A DNA stretch of 64,000 nucleotides from Pseudomonas denitrificans (nom. rej.) (GTDB lineage Bacteria; Pseudomonadota; Gammaproteobacteria; Pseudomonadales; Pseudomonadaceae): positions 4,936,501 to 5,000,500 of the forward strand of contig NZ_CP043626.1 of NCBI RefSeq assembly GCF_008807415.1, read 5' to 3'. The notes under the pieces were generated by a model that had not been told where the DNA came from, made no database searches, and was given only the letters and a program-made list of their open reading frames with translations. The stretch's first letter is position 1. Each line of letters begins with the position of its first letter. Below, in pieces: positions 9,642 to 18,226 of this stretch. Position numbers and translations under genes: made by a program.

Positions 9642-10703
9642 ATGCCACGCCTGTACGCCTTGATTCTGATGCTGTTGTGCCCGCTGTCCGCCTGGGCCGA
9701 CCAGGTCATCCGCGTCTACAACTGGAACGACTACATCGCCCCCGAAGTGCTCAAGGACTTCGAGAAGGACACCGGCATCCGGGTCGAGTACACGACCTAC
9801 AGCACCGCCGAAGAGGTCAAGAAGGCCCTGGAGAGCGGCGAGAAATTCGACGTCGCGGTGCCCTCGCACAACGACCTGCCGGCGCTGATCCGCGACAAGC
9901 GCATCCAGGCGCTGGACTTCAGCAAGCTGCCCAACCGCAGCCACCTCGACACCCAGCTGCTGAGCAAGCTGGCCGCCGTCGACCCCAACAACCAGCACGC
10001 CGTGCCCTACCTGTGGGGCGCCGTGGGCCTGGCGATCAACGAACCCGAAGCGGAGAAGGCCTACGGCGGCAAGCTGCCCGACAGCTGGAGCATCCTGTTC
10101 GACCCGCAGCAGAGCCAGCGCCTGAAGGCCTGCGGCATGAGCCTGCTGGACGCGCCGGATGAAGCCTTCTCGGTGCTGATGAACTACCAGGGCCGCAACT
10201 TTGCCCGCAGTGCGCCGTCACAGATTCGCCGCGCCGGCGAGGTACTCGCGCAGCTGCGCCCGAACCTGCGCTACATCGACAGCGAGCGCTACATCCAGGA
10301 CCTCAATGCCGGCAAGCTGTGCGTCGCCATGGCCTGGGTCGGCGACGCCCTGGGCGCGGCCAACGCCGGCCAGCCGGTGCGCTTCGTGGTGCCGCAGGAA
10401 GGCTCGGTGCTGTTCATCGACAACCTGGTGGTCCCCAGCGCCTCCGAGCACCCCGACCTGGCGCTCAAGTTCATCGACTACCTGATGCAGCCCAAGGTCG
10501 CCGCGCAGATCACCGCCGCCACCCTCTACCCCAACGGCAACAAAGACTCCGCGCAGTTCCTCGACGCCGCCCTGCGCGACCAGCCGGGTCTGTACCCGGA
10601 CCAGGAGACCAAGCGTCGCCTGTTCGCCCTGGAAACCGCGCCGGAGAAGACTGCCCCGGTGATCACCGACGTCTGGGCCAAGCTGCGCGACGGCGGCAGC
10701 TGA
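9642..10703 (+). CDS. Periplasmic polyamine-binding protein, orphan (PA0295-like)
   Basis: Third PotF-type solute-binding protein of the locus, 353 residues. It has a signal peptide ending near SAWADQ, then RVYNWNDYIAPEVL and the pocket-like YLWGAVGLAIN. It lies between spuI and aguR on the plus strand with no permease beside it, so it may serve the spuFGH transporter or act as a sensor. The pocket differs from SpuD/SpuE (GAVGLAIN in place of GTIGIGYN), hinting at another ligand. I chose the ATG at 9642 after AGGGAGATCGCC; longer upstream readings lack a signal peptide. Confidence 0.85.
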   Translation: MPRLYALILMLLCPLSAWADQVIRVYNWNDYIAPEVLKDFEKDTGIRVEYTTYSTAEEVKKALESGEKFDVAVPSHNDLPALIRDKRIQALDFSKLPNRSHLDTQLLSKLAAVDPNNQHAVPYLWGAVGLAINEPEAEKAYGGKLPDSWSILFDPQQSQRLKACGMSLLDAPDEAFSVLMNYQGRNFARSAPSQIRRAGEVLAQLRPNLRYIDSERYIQDLNAGKLCVAMAWVGDALGAANAGQPVRFVVPQEGSVLFIDNLVVPSASEHPDLALKFIDYLMQPKVAAQITAATLYPNGNKDSAQFLDAALRDQPGLYPDQETKRRLFALETAPEKTAPVITDVWAKLRDGGS

Positions 10704-10758
10704 CTTGCCGAGCACCCCGGAGCTGGCGTCCAATAGCCGCCCAGCTCCGGAGGTCGTC

Positions 10759-11400
10759 ATGCCCGCACCCTCTCCCACTCGCAAGCCCCGCGCCAGCAGC
10801 CAGGCACGCATCGCCGTGATCCTCGAGGCTGCCCGCGCCCTGCTGGCCGAGAGTGGCGCGGCGGGGCTGTCGATCTACGCGGTAGCCGAGCGCGCGGACA
10901 TCCCGCCCTCCTCCGTCTACCACTTCTTCCCCAGCGTGCCGGCCCTGCTGCAAGGGCTGACCAGCGACGTCCACGCCGCCTTCCGAGCCTGCCTGGAACA
11001 GCCCGTCGACCACGCCGCCCTGCGCGACTGGCGCGACCTCGCACGACTGGTAGAGCAGCGCACCCTGGCCGTTTATGCCGAAGACGCCGCTGCGCGCCAG
11101 CTGATCCTCGCCAGCCACGGCCTCGCCGAAGTCACCCAGGCCGACAGCCAGCACGACGTGCAACTCGGCCAGGCCATGCGCGAACTGTTCGAACGCCACT
11201 TCGAGCTGCCGCCGCTACCGCAGGACATCGAGGTCTTCAGCCTGGCCATCGAGCTGGGCGACCGCGTCTACGCCCTCTCCGTGCAGCGCCATGGGCAGAT
11301 CACCGGGCGCCTGGCCGAAGAAGGCATGCGGGTGATCGATGCCTACCTGTCGCTGTACCTGCCACCCTGCCTGCCGAAGCGGCCCTCGCCGCTGAAATAA
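10759..11400 (+). CDS. aguR: TetR-family repressor of agmatine catabolism (AguR-like)
   Basis: TetR/AcrR regulator of 213 residues, starting at the ATG after GGAGGTCGTC. The helix-turn-helix is in about residues 15-60 ([20 protein letters not shown]); the rest is the ligand-binding, dimerising domain. In P. aeruginosa AguR represses aguBA and responds to agmatine and N-carbamoylputrescine. Here it sits just upstream of aguA, and two palindromes in the gap between them are good operator candidates. Assignment rests on family plus context. Confidence 0.82.
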   Translation: MPAPSPTRKPRASSQARIAVILEAARALLAESGAAGLSIYAVAERADIPPSSVYHFFPSVPALLQGLTSDVHAAFRACLEQPVDHAALRDWRDLARLVEQRTLAVYAEDAAARQLILASHGLAEVTQADSQHDVQLGQAMRELFERHFELPPLPQDIEVFSLAIELGDRVYALSVQRHGQITGRLAEEGMRVIDAYLSLYLPPCLPKRPSPLK

Positions 11401-11402
11401 TC

Positions 11403-11423
11403 GATTTTTATCCGATAAAAATC
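11403..11423. promoter_or_regulatory. Perfect 21-bp palindrome, candidate AguR operator 1
   Basis: GATTTTTATC, a central C, then GATAAAAATC: perfect 10-bp arms starting right after the aguR stop and upstream of aguA. The low GC and absence of a trailing T-run argue against a terminator. A second copy lies 64 bp downstream. Binding by AguR is inferred. Confidence 0.6.
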
Positions 11424-11466
11424 TGGACAAACGGCCGAAATATTCCTTAACAGCTCTTCATAAACC

Positions 11467-11487
11467 GATTTTTATCGGATATAAATT
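11467..11487. promoter_or_regulatory. Imperfect palindrome, candidate AguR operator 2
   Basis: The left arm GATTTTTATC is identical to operator 1; the right arm GATATAAATT differs at two positions. Centre-to-centre distance from operator 1 is 64 bp, close to six helical turns, which would place two repressor dimers on the same face of the DNA. Confidence 0.55.
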
Positions 11488-11593
11488 CTCCCACCCTGGG
11501 AGAGTCCTGACGCGAGGCAGTGACTGGCGACCTATACTGGACCGCTCCTGTGGCGCTACCGGCGACGATCTCCCGAATGACACAACCCCCTCC

Positions 11594-11655
11594 GTAGGAT
11601 GGGCGGAGCGCAGCGATACCCCTCGATGGCTATCGGCTCGCCCCTTCCACGAAGC
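11594..11655. repeat. Diverged copy of a palindromic intergenic repeat upstream of aguA
   Basis: The first ~28 bases closely match the left arm of the complete palindrome at 48479-48560 (shared GTAGGATGG and GGAGCGCAGCGATACCC). The right half is recognisable but decayed. It ends just before the aguA ribosome-binding region, so it lies in the aguA leader. The approximate right boundary is uncertain. Confidence 0.5.
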
Positions 11656-11674
11656 ACTGACCAAGGACCGCCCC

Positions 11675-12784
11675 ATGACCACGCTGACCAGCACTCCCCG
11701 CGCCGATGGCTTCCGCATGCCGGCGGAATGGGAACCCCAGACCCAGACCTGGATGGTCTGGCCCGAGCGTCCGGACAACTGGCGCCTGGGCGGCAAGCCC
11801 GCGCAGGCCGCCTTCAGCGCCGTAGCCCGCGCCATCGCCCGCTTCGAGCCGGTGACCATCGGCGTCTCCGCCGGCCAGTACGAGAACGCCCGCGCGCAGC
11901 TGGCGGACGCGGCCAACATCCGCGTGGTGGAAATCAGCAACGACGACGCCTGGGTACGCGACACCGGCCCGACCTTCGTCACCAACGACCAGGGCGACGT
12001 GCGCGGCGTGGACTGGACCTTCAACGCCTGGGGCGGCCTGGAAGGCGGCCTGTACTTCCCGTGGCACCGCGACGACCAGGTGGCGAGCAAAATCCTCGGC
12101 ATCGAGCGCTGCGACGGCTACCGCACCGAAGGCTTCGTGCTGGAAGGCGGCTCCATCCACGTCGACGGCGAAGGCACCCTGATCACCACCGAGGAGTGCC
12201 TGCTCAACCACAACCGCAACCCGCACATGAGCCGCGAAGAGATCGAGGCCGTGCTGCGCGAGCACCTGGCCATCGATACCGTGATCTGGCTGCCAGACGG
12301 CCTGTTCAACGACGAGACCGACGGCCACGTCGACAACTTCTGCTGCTACGTGCGCCCCGGCGAAGTGCTGCTGGCCTGGACCGAAGACCAGAACGACCCG
12401 AACTACGAGCGCTGCCAGGCCGCCATGCGCGTGCTGGAATCTGCCCGTGACGCCAAGGGCCGCCAACTGACCGTGCACAAGATCATCATCCCCGGCCCGA
12501 TCCACGCGACCCAAGCCGAGTGCGAAGGTATCGACCTGGTAATCGGCACCCAGCCGCGCGATCCGTCGATCCGCCTGGCCGGCTCCTACGTCAACTTCCT
12601 GATCGTCAACGGCGGCATCATCGCCCCGCGCTTCGACGACCCGGCGGACGCCGAGGCCGAAGCCACCCTGAAGCGCATCTTCCCCGAGCACGAGATCGTC
12701 ATGGTGCCGGGCCGCGAGATCCTCCTGGGCGGCGGCAATATCCACTGCATCACCCAGCAGCAACCGGCGCCGCAGAAGCGCTGA
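11675..12784 (+). CDS. aguA: Agmatine deiminase
   Basis: Peptidylarginine-deiminase-family enzyme of 369 residues that hydrolyses agmatine to N-carbamoylputrescine and ammonia. Seen motifs are [10 protein letters not shown], the catalytic region DGHVDN, and the nucleophilic cysteine C358 in [15 protein letters not shown] near the C-terminus, all as in characterised AguA. The ATG follows AAGGACCGCCCC. The partner N-carbamoylputrescine amidohydrolase (aguB), next to aguA in P. aeruginosa, is not in this window. A strong terminator follows. Confidence 0.95.
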   Translation: MTTLTSTPRADGFRMPAEWEPQTQTWMVWPERPDNWRLGGKPAQAAFSAVARAIARFEPVTIGVSAGQYENARAQLADAANIRVVEISNDDAWVRDTGPTFVTNDQGDVRGVDWTFNAWGGLEGGLYFPWHRDDQVASKILGIERCDGYRTEGFVLEGGSIHVDGEGTLITTEECLLNHNRNPHMSREEIEAVLREHLAIDTVIWLPDGLFNDETDGHVDNFCCYVRPGEVLLAWTEDQNDPNYERCQAAMRVLESARDAKGRQLTVHKIIIPGPIHATQAECEGIDLVIGTQPRDPSIRLAGSYVNFLIVNGGIIAPRFDDPADAEAEATLKRIFPEHEIVMVPGREILLGGGNIHCITQQQPAPQKR

Positions 12785-12796
12785 TCCGCTGCAGAC

Positions 12797-12834
12797 AAAA
12801 AGGCCGTCGCTCCCACCGGAACGACGGCCTTTTT
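12797..12834 (+). terminator. Rho-independent terminator after aguA
   Basis: AAAAAGGCCGTCG pairs perfectly with CGACGGCCTTTTT around a 12-base loop, ending in a T-run, 13 bases after the aguA stop. It is symmetrical enough to work on both strands. Confidence 0.85.
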
Positions 12835-12851
12835 CATTGCCCGAAACCTGC

Positions 12852-12950
12852 AGGAGCGGGCCACGCCCGTGACCGCGGACAAAGTCCGCGCCTCCCTGAT
12901 ACCAGCGGCCCGTGGACCCTGCTCACGGATCGCGGGCGTGGCCCGCTCCT
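12852..12950. repeat. Inverted pair of REP-like elements
   Basis: Two 18-bp elements built on AGGAGCGGGCC lie in perfect inverted orientation (12852-12869 and 12933-12950) with a smaller CGCGGAC/GTCCGCG stem inside. The GGAGCGGGCC core is the typical Pseudomonas REP sequence. The pair sits between the convergent aguA and porin genes. A related element is at 45305-45358. Confidence 0.7.
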
Positions 12951-12965
12951 ACAGAAGTCGCAGCG

Positions 12966-14342
12966 TTACAGCAGCGGAATGCTGTAGCTGACGATCAGGC
13001 GGTTCTCATCCTGGTCACGCTGGCTGGCGGAGCCCGGCGTGCTGGCCGCCGGCAAGCCGCTGCGCAGCGAAGCGTTCTTCCAGGCCACGCCCAGGTTCTT
13101 CAGCGGGCCGTCCTGGATGGTGTAGCCCAGGCTGATGTCGCGCTCCCACTCGGTCTGCTTGCCGTAGGCGGTGTCGATACTGTCGCCACGCAGGTAGACG
13201 GTCTGGAAGTTCAGGCCGGGCACACCCAGGGCGGCGAAATCATAGCCGTAGCGCGCCAGCCAGGTCCGCTCGCCGGCATGCTGGAACTTGCCGATCTGCG
13301 AATCGGTGATCAGGTAGGACGAAGCACCATCGCCGTCGTTGATGAACGGGAAGTCGCTGTCGCCAGAGAGGCTCTGGTGCCCGATCCCGAAACTGTGGCC
13401 CTGCAGGTTGTAGGTGAACAGGCCGCTGAAGGCCTGGTTGTCCACCTCGCCACGGGTCACACCGCTACCGTAGTAGCCGGTGGTGGAATAAAACGGATCA
13501 TGGCTGCCGTTCCTGCCGTCGCTGCTGCTGTGGAAGTAGCGCAGGTCGCTCTTCAGTGTGCCGACACCGACATCCCAGTTGTGCTGCAGGCCGAGGAAGT
13601 GCTGCTTGTAGAAATCCTTCAGGTTGCCGTAGTAGTACTGGACGGTGGTGTCTTCGTTGATCCGGTAGTCCGCGCCGCCGTAGTAGAACTTGTTGCTGTA
13701 CTGGGCGAATTGCGACTTGCCACCGGCGTTCGCCCCGGCAATCGACAGCCCCTGGTCGGAGTAGCTCGAGTTACGACCTTTCATGTGCTCCAGCTGGCCG
13801 GCAACGAAGGTCAGGTCCTTGAACTCGCTGGATGTAACCTGCCCACCGCTGAAGGTCTGCGGCAACAGGCGACCGTCGTTGTAGGTCACCACCGGCAGCT
13901 TGGGCTGCAGGGTGCCATAGCGCAGTTCGGTCTGCGAAACCTTGGCCTTGGCGGTCAGCCCCAGGCTGGCGAAGTCATCCACCGCACGACCATCGCTGTC
14001 GGTGGGGAAGACGATGCCGCCCAGGTTGCTGCTGTCCGGGTTGTACTGCTTGCCCTTGCCGCTATCGAGCCTCACGCCCAGCAGACCGAGCGCATCGACA
14101 CCGAAACCCACTGTGCCCTGGGTGAAACCTGAGGCGTAGTTGAGCAGGAAGCCTTGCCCCCACTCCTCCTGCTTGCTCGGCGCGGCGGAGCCGTTGCGGT
14201 TGTCCTGATTGATGTAGAAGTTGCGCAGGCCGAGGCTGGCCTTGCTGTCTTCGATGAAGCCATCGGCCAAAGCGGCCTGGGCGATACCCGTGGCGGCAAT
14301 CGCCGCGGCCAGAGTCGAAAGCTTGAGTGTGCGGTAATGCAT
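12966..14342 (-). CDS. OprD-family outer-membrane porin (OprE-like), copy 1
   Basis: Outer-membrane specific porin of 458 residues with a signal peptide (cleavage near AALADGF), the OprD-family start GFIEDSKASLGLRNFYINQDNR and a C-terminal beta strand (LIVSYSIPLL). It is a close paralogue of the gene at 14870-16228; both share the EEWGQGFLLNY and FGVDALGLLGVRLDSG blocks. By position it matches PA0291 (oprE). The substrate cannot be read from sequence; a role in taking up polyamines or amino acids is only suggested by the neighbours. The start follows GGGGAACCGTA. Confidence 0.88.
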   Translation of the reverse strand: MHYRTLKLSTLAAAIAATGIAQAALADGFIEDSKASLGLRNFYINQDNRNGSAAPSKQEEWGQGFLLNYASGFTQGTVGFGVDALGLLGVRLDSGKGKQYNPDSSNLGGIVFPTDSDGRAVDDFASLGLTAKAKVSQTELRYGTLQPKLPVVTYNDGRLLPQTFSGGQVTSSEFKDLTFVAGQLEHMKGRNSSYSDQGLSIAGANAGGKSQFAQYSNKFYYGGADYRINEDTTVQYYYGNLKDFYKQHFLGLQHNWDVGVGTLKSDLRYFHSSSDGRNGSHDPFYSTTGYYGSGVTRGEVDNQAFSGLFTYNLQGHSFGIGHQSLSGDSDFPFINDGDGASSYLITDSQIGKFQHAGERTWLARYGYDFAALGVPGLNFQTVYLRGDSIDTAYGKQTEWERDISLGYTIQDGPLKNLGVAWKNASLRSGLPAASTPGSASQRDQDENRLIVSYSIPLL

Positions 14343-14816
14343 TACGGTTCCCCATCACATCTTCGTGAGCGCGCCATCGGCAACGGGCGCAGTGCCCGGC
14401 GCGATGACGGCAGTCCTGATCACGACGGAGGGGAGAGGACGGAAAACGACGCCAGCCCGGGAGTCCGGATAGGCGGTCTGCGCCGCCTTGCCGCTCCGCT
14501 GATGGCCCACCGCACTGCATCATCGAGGCACGCGCCGGGCAGCATCCGCTGCGTCGCCCCATCACCGGAGGGCGTGCTCAACGCCTTTCCCCGGGTCCGC
14601 GCGACCGTCGCCACGATAAGAGAAGGTCCGTCGGCACGAAGGAAATAGCCGCCAGGGGCGGCACCTGTTGCGCGATCCTTGACCAGGCTCACGTCGGAAA
14701 AATCAGCGGCTCATACGTCGCGATTGAAATGAAGGAGAAACATCCGAAGCCGGGTAGCCGAACACCGATTGGGGCAAGGTTTTTTCACCGGCCGCAGGCC
14801 GCGCCGGCCACCCACG
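14343..14816. other. Non-coding gap upstream of porin copy 1
   Basis: Leader and promoter region of the porin gene at 12966-14342. I find no convincing gene, no ANR-type box and no clear -35/-10. The reading frames here look like chance frames in GC-rich DNA. Confidence 0.4.
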
Positions 14817-14849
14817 AAAAAGCCGCCGCCTCTGACGAGGACGGCGGCT
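14817..14849 (-). terminator. Rho-independent terminator after porin copy 2
   Basis: Read on the minus strand, AGCCGCCG and CGGCGGCT form an 8-bp stem followed by a T-run, 20 bases after the porin stop at 14870. Confidence 0.8.
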
Positions 14850-14869
14850 CTTGTTCAGCCCGCGGAAGG

Positions 14870-16228
14870 TTACAGCAGCGGGATGGTGTAGCTGACGATC
14901 AGGCGGTTCTCGTCCTGGTCACGCTGGGTCGCGGTGCCCGAGCCGGTGGTCGGCAGGCCGCTGCGCAGCGCAGCGTTCTTCCAGGTGAAGCCCAGGCCCT
15001 TGAAGGTGCCATCCGGGATCACGTAGGCCAGGGAGATATCACGCTCCCACTCGCTCTTGTCGCCGTACTTGGTGTCGATGTTGTCGCCGTGCAGGTACAG
15101 GGTCTGGAAGGTCAGGCCCGGCAGGCCGGCCTGGGCGAAGTCGTAACCGTAACGGACCTGCCAGGTGCGCTCGCCGGCGCGCAGGAACTTGCCGATTTGC
15201 ACGTCGGTGATCAGGTAGGCAGTGGCGCCGTCGCCGTTGTTGATGAACGGGAAGTCGCTGTCGCCGCTGAGCTGCTGGTAGCCGGCGCCGAAGCTGTGGC
15301 CGCTGACGGTGTAGGTGAACAAGCCGCTCCAGGCGCGGTTGTCGACTTCACCCTTGGTCACGCCGTTGCCGTAGTAACCGCTGGTGTAGAAGTTCTTGTC
15401 GTGGCCGTTCTTGCCGTCATCGCTGCTGTGGAAGTAGCGCAGGTCGCTCTTGAGCACGCCCGGGCCGATTGCCCAGTTGTGCTGCAGGCCGAGGAAGTGC
15501 TGTTTGTAGAAGTCCTGCAGGTTGCCGTAGTAGTACTGCAGCGTCAGGTCCTTGGTCAGCTTGTAGTCGGCGCCGCCGTAGTAGAACTTGTTGACGAACT
15601 CGCCGGTGCGCGCGTTGTTGGCGCCGGCGATGGACAGCCCCTCGTTGTTGCTGGAGCTGCGGCCCTTCATGTGCTCCAGCTGACCGCCGAGCAGGGTCAG
15701 GTCCTTGAACTCGTTCGAGGTGACCTGGCCACCCTCGAAGGTCTGCGGCAGCAGGCGACCGTCGTTGTAGGTCACGACCGGCAGCTTGGGCAGCAGGGTG
15801 CCGTACTGCAGCACGGTGCTGGAAACCTTCACCTTGCCGGTGGCGCCCAGGTGGGAGAAATCGTCGACCGCGCGACCGTCACCATCGGTGGGGAAGACAG
15901 TACCGGAAAAACTCGAGCTGGTCGGGTTGTAATGTGTGCCCTTGCCGCTGTCCAGGCGCACGCCCAGCAGGCCCAGGGCGTCGACGCCGAAGCCCACGGT
16001 GCCTTCGGTGAAGCCGGAGGTGTAGTTGAGCAGGAAGCCCTGGCCCCACTCTTCCTGCTTGCTCGGCTCGGCGGTGCCGTTGCGGTTGTCGGTGTTGATG
16101 TAGAAGTTGCGCAGGGTCAGGTTGGCCTTGCTGTCTTCGATGAAGCCACCGGCGACGGCGGATTGTGCGAGGCCTGCGGCAGCGATGGCGAGCGCGAGGC
16201 TCGATTGCGTGAGAGTGCGGCGTTTCAT
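14870..16228 (-). CDS. oprE: OprD-family outer-membrane porin (OprE-like), copy 2
   Basis: Porin of 452 residues with signal peptide (MKRRTLTQSSLALAIAAAGL...), mature start GGFIEDSKANLTLRNFYIN and the C-terminal strand LIVSYTIPLL. It is tandem to and same-strand with copy 1 at 12966, with its own terminator and a separate upstream region, so each copy appears to be its own transcription unit. Which of the two is the true PA0291 orthologue is uncertain; I put the symbol here because its signal peptide and mature start look most OprE-like from memory. Confidence 0.85.
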   Translation of the reverse strand: MKRRTLTQSSLALAIAAAGLAQSAVAGGFIEDSKANLTLRNFYINTDNRNGTAEPSKQEEWGQGFLLNYTSGFTEGTVGFGVDALGLLGVRLDSGKGTHYNPTSSSFSGTVFPTDGDGRAVDDFSHLGATGKVKVSSTVLQYGTLLPKLPVVTYNDGRLLPQTFEGGQVTSNEFKDLTLLGGQLEHMKGRSSSNNEGLSIAGANNARTGEFVNKFYYGGADYKLTKDLTLQYYYGNLQDFYKQHFLGLQHNWAIGPGVLKSDLRYFHSSDDGKNGHDKNFYTSGYYGNGVTKGEVDNRAWSGLFTYTVSGHSFGAGYQQLSGDSDFPFINNGDGATAYLITDVQIGKFLRAGERTWQVRYGYDFAQAGLPGLTFQTLYLHGDNIDTKYGDKSEWERDISLAYVIPDGTFKGLGFTWKNAALRSGLPTTGSGTATQRDQDENRLIVSYTIPLL

Positions 16229-16847
16229 TGGAATTTCCCCATTTTATTGATCTTGGAAAGCAGGCCATTCAAGGCGACCACTGGCTCCAGCGGAGCCCGA
16301 CCGAACGGCAAGCAGCGGCCATGGCGTGTCAGGCACGCTCGGCATGCGGTAATTCGGCGGTGTTCGGCGCTCCCCTATGCGGGGATCGAGCGCAGGCAAG
16401 CAGGCGGGAGGGCAGCAGAAGAATGGAATGGCATGGATCGGATCTCGTGTCTTGTTGTTGTGGCAATGCGCGGGGCATGCGTCAGTGGCTAGGCAATCCC
16501 CAGGCCAACCGGCCTTACCTGCCTGACACGCCCGCCATTTCCGACACTCGGAACAATCTGCAAGCAAATTCCTTCAGAAAAATCAGCGGAAAACCGCCAC
16601 GAGCCCCCTTCATCCTGGCGGATAACCGCCATTCCCCTTTCGCTGTCACGGCAACGCTGGGGCCACGATAAAAGAAGCTCTATAAATCAAAAAAGAATTA
16701 ATTATTACTATGTAATTTCTTTTGGGAATATATGGTAGCACGCAGACTGGCCGACGCCGCCTCCCTGAGGAGGTACCCAGTTCGTGTGAAATGGCTGATC
16801 AATAGGAAGCGGCGTAAGGACCAGGCCCGAGCTGCTGAAGGCCAGGC
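16229..16847. other. Non-coding gap upstream of porin copy 2
   Basis: About 620 bases between the porin start and the terminator of the exopolysaccharide operon. It ends in an AT-rich patch at about 16681-16735. I see no gene or clear operator. It presumably holds the porin promoter and marks the left edge of the inserted polysaccharide cluster. Confidence 0.4.
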
Positions 16848-16883
16848 AAAAAAAACCCGCCGGCGCTGCAACGCGGGCGGGTT
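16848..16883 (-). terminator. Rho-independent terminator of the exopolysaccharide operon
   Basis: On the minus strand AACCCGCC and GGCGGGTT pair around a 14-base loop and are followed by a run of T. It lies 190 bases beyond the wza stop and is the first strong terminator seen after the operon start near 35.7 kb. Confidence 0.8.
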
Positions 16884-17073
16884 CGGGACCCTGTGCTAGG
16901 GGAAGGTCCCAAAGGAGAGCGGCGGAGTGGAGCCCGCCTAGGAGTGGTGCGTCCCTGCACACGATGGCGGCGATGATGGCCACCACACGGTGCGGAGTCG
17001 ATTCCAGCGATCCGCCCGCAGCGGTAGGAAATTTCCCAACGCCGCGGGCATTGCCGGAGAGTGCGGGTCGCGA

Positions 17074-18195
17074 TCAGTTGCCGCCGACGGCGGCGCTGGT
17101 GCCGATGAAGTTGGCCGATGGCAGCAGCTGGCTGATGAAGCGGTTCCAGCGGGTGATGTTGGCCGGGCCGATGAACACCACGTCCTGCGGCTGCATGGCG
17201 AATTCCTTGGCCAGGGCGTAGGCGGTCGGGCGCTTGGCTTCCAGGTGGAAGACCTGCGCCTGGAAGGTCCCCGGCGCGGTGCCGGCGACCGGTTCCGGGT
17301 TGCCACGGATCACGTAGACCGAGTCGCCGTCGGAGGTTTCCGGGGCCAGGCCGCCGGCGTTGCCGAGCACTTCCAGCAGGGACAGACCGGTGGTGCGATA
17401 GGTGACCACCTGCGGACGTTCCACTTCACCGACCACGTAGACTTTCTTGCGGTCGTTGTAGGGCAGGTGGATCTGGTCGCCGTTCTTCAGGTAGATGCCG
17501 GTCAGGGTCGAACCGGAGCGGTTCAAGGCGTCGACGTCGAGCACGTACTCGCGGCCATCACGCTTGAGGACCAGGCCGGACAAGTCCGCTTCCCCGGTGA
17601 CCACCCCCGCCTTGCTGACTGCCTGCACCAGGGTGGTCGGCGTGTTGTTCAACTCGACCTGCCCGCCGTTCTGGAAGGCCCCGGAAAGCACCACGTGCTG
17701 GCTGGCATAGCGCAACACGGTGACGTCCACCTGCGGGTCGACGATGCCCTTGTTCGCCAGCCGCCGGGCCAGGCTCGTGCGCAACTGCGCCGGGGTCTGC
17801 CCTTGCGCGCGCACCACGCCGGCATAGGGGAAGAAGATGTTGCCGTCGGCGCCGACCACGCGACCGTTGGCTTCCATCTGCTGGGTGGAGCCGGGGCTGG
17901 TCAGCTCCGGGTGGTCCCAGACGGTGACCAGCAGCACATCGCCACCGCCGATCACGTAGTCCTCCTGCGGCGGGCGGTAGTTCAGCAATTCTGCGGGCAC
18001 TCCGGGTTTTGCGGCGAACGCGGCCTCCTGGCGTTGCAGCACCTGGGGCGTGATGGGCACGAGGGTGATGTTCATCCCCTCTTTCTGTGCCTCGCGTTGG
18101 ATATCGGAATCCGTCATGTGCTGACCGGGGGAGAACACGCAGCCTTGTAGCGCCAGACTGCCGACTACAAAGCTGAAAGCGAGCAGGTTTTTCAT
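17074..18195 (-). CDS. wza: Polysaccharide export outer-membrane lipoprotein (Wza-like)
   Basis: Outer-membrane export channel of 373 residues for the exopolysaccharide. It has a lipoprotein signal with lipobox LALQGC (lipidated cysteine at about residue 19), the PES domain start DYVIGGGDVLLVTVWDHPEL, and SLBB-type repeats (VVLSGAFQNGGQVEL, VYVVGEVERPQVVTY). The ATG at 18195 follows GGAAGGATTGCC. It is the last gene of the operon, 31 bases after the initiating sugar transferase. It should work with the Wzc-like protein at 27899. Confidence 0.93.
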   Translation of the reverse strand: MKNLLAFSFVVGSLALQGCVFSPGQHMTDSDIQREAQKEGMNITLVPITPQVLQRQEAAFAAKPGVPAELLNYRPPQEDYVIGGGDVLLVTVWDHPELTSPGSTQQMEANGRVVGADGNIFFPYAGVVRAQGQTPAQLRTSLARRLANKGIVDPQVDVTVLRYASQHVVLSGAFQNGGQVELNNTPTTLVQAVSKAGVVTGEADLSGLVLKRDGREYVLDVDALNRSGSTLTGIYLKNGDQIHLPYNDRKKVYVVGEVERPQVVTYRTTGLSLLEVLGNAGGLAPETSDGDSVYVIRGNPEPVAGTAPGTFQAQVFHLEAKRPTAYALAKEFAMQPQDVVFIGPANITRWNRFISQLLPSANFIGTSAAVGGN

Positions 18196-18226
18196 GGCAA
18201 TCCTTCCTTGAAGCTTGTGTGGAAAC

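Noticed and set aside
11403..11423. Palindrome after aguR read as a terminator
   Set aside because: It is AT-rich with no stable GC stem and is repeated 64 bp downstream, which fits an operator better.
14154..14648. Plus-strand frame in the porin leader
   Set aside because: It overlaps the porin signal sequence in antisense and has no family-like content.
16708..16986. 92-codon minus-strand frame beside the exopolysaccharide terminator
   Set aside because: It runs through the terminator hairpin and shows no domain or ribosome-binding site.
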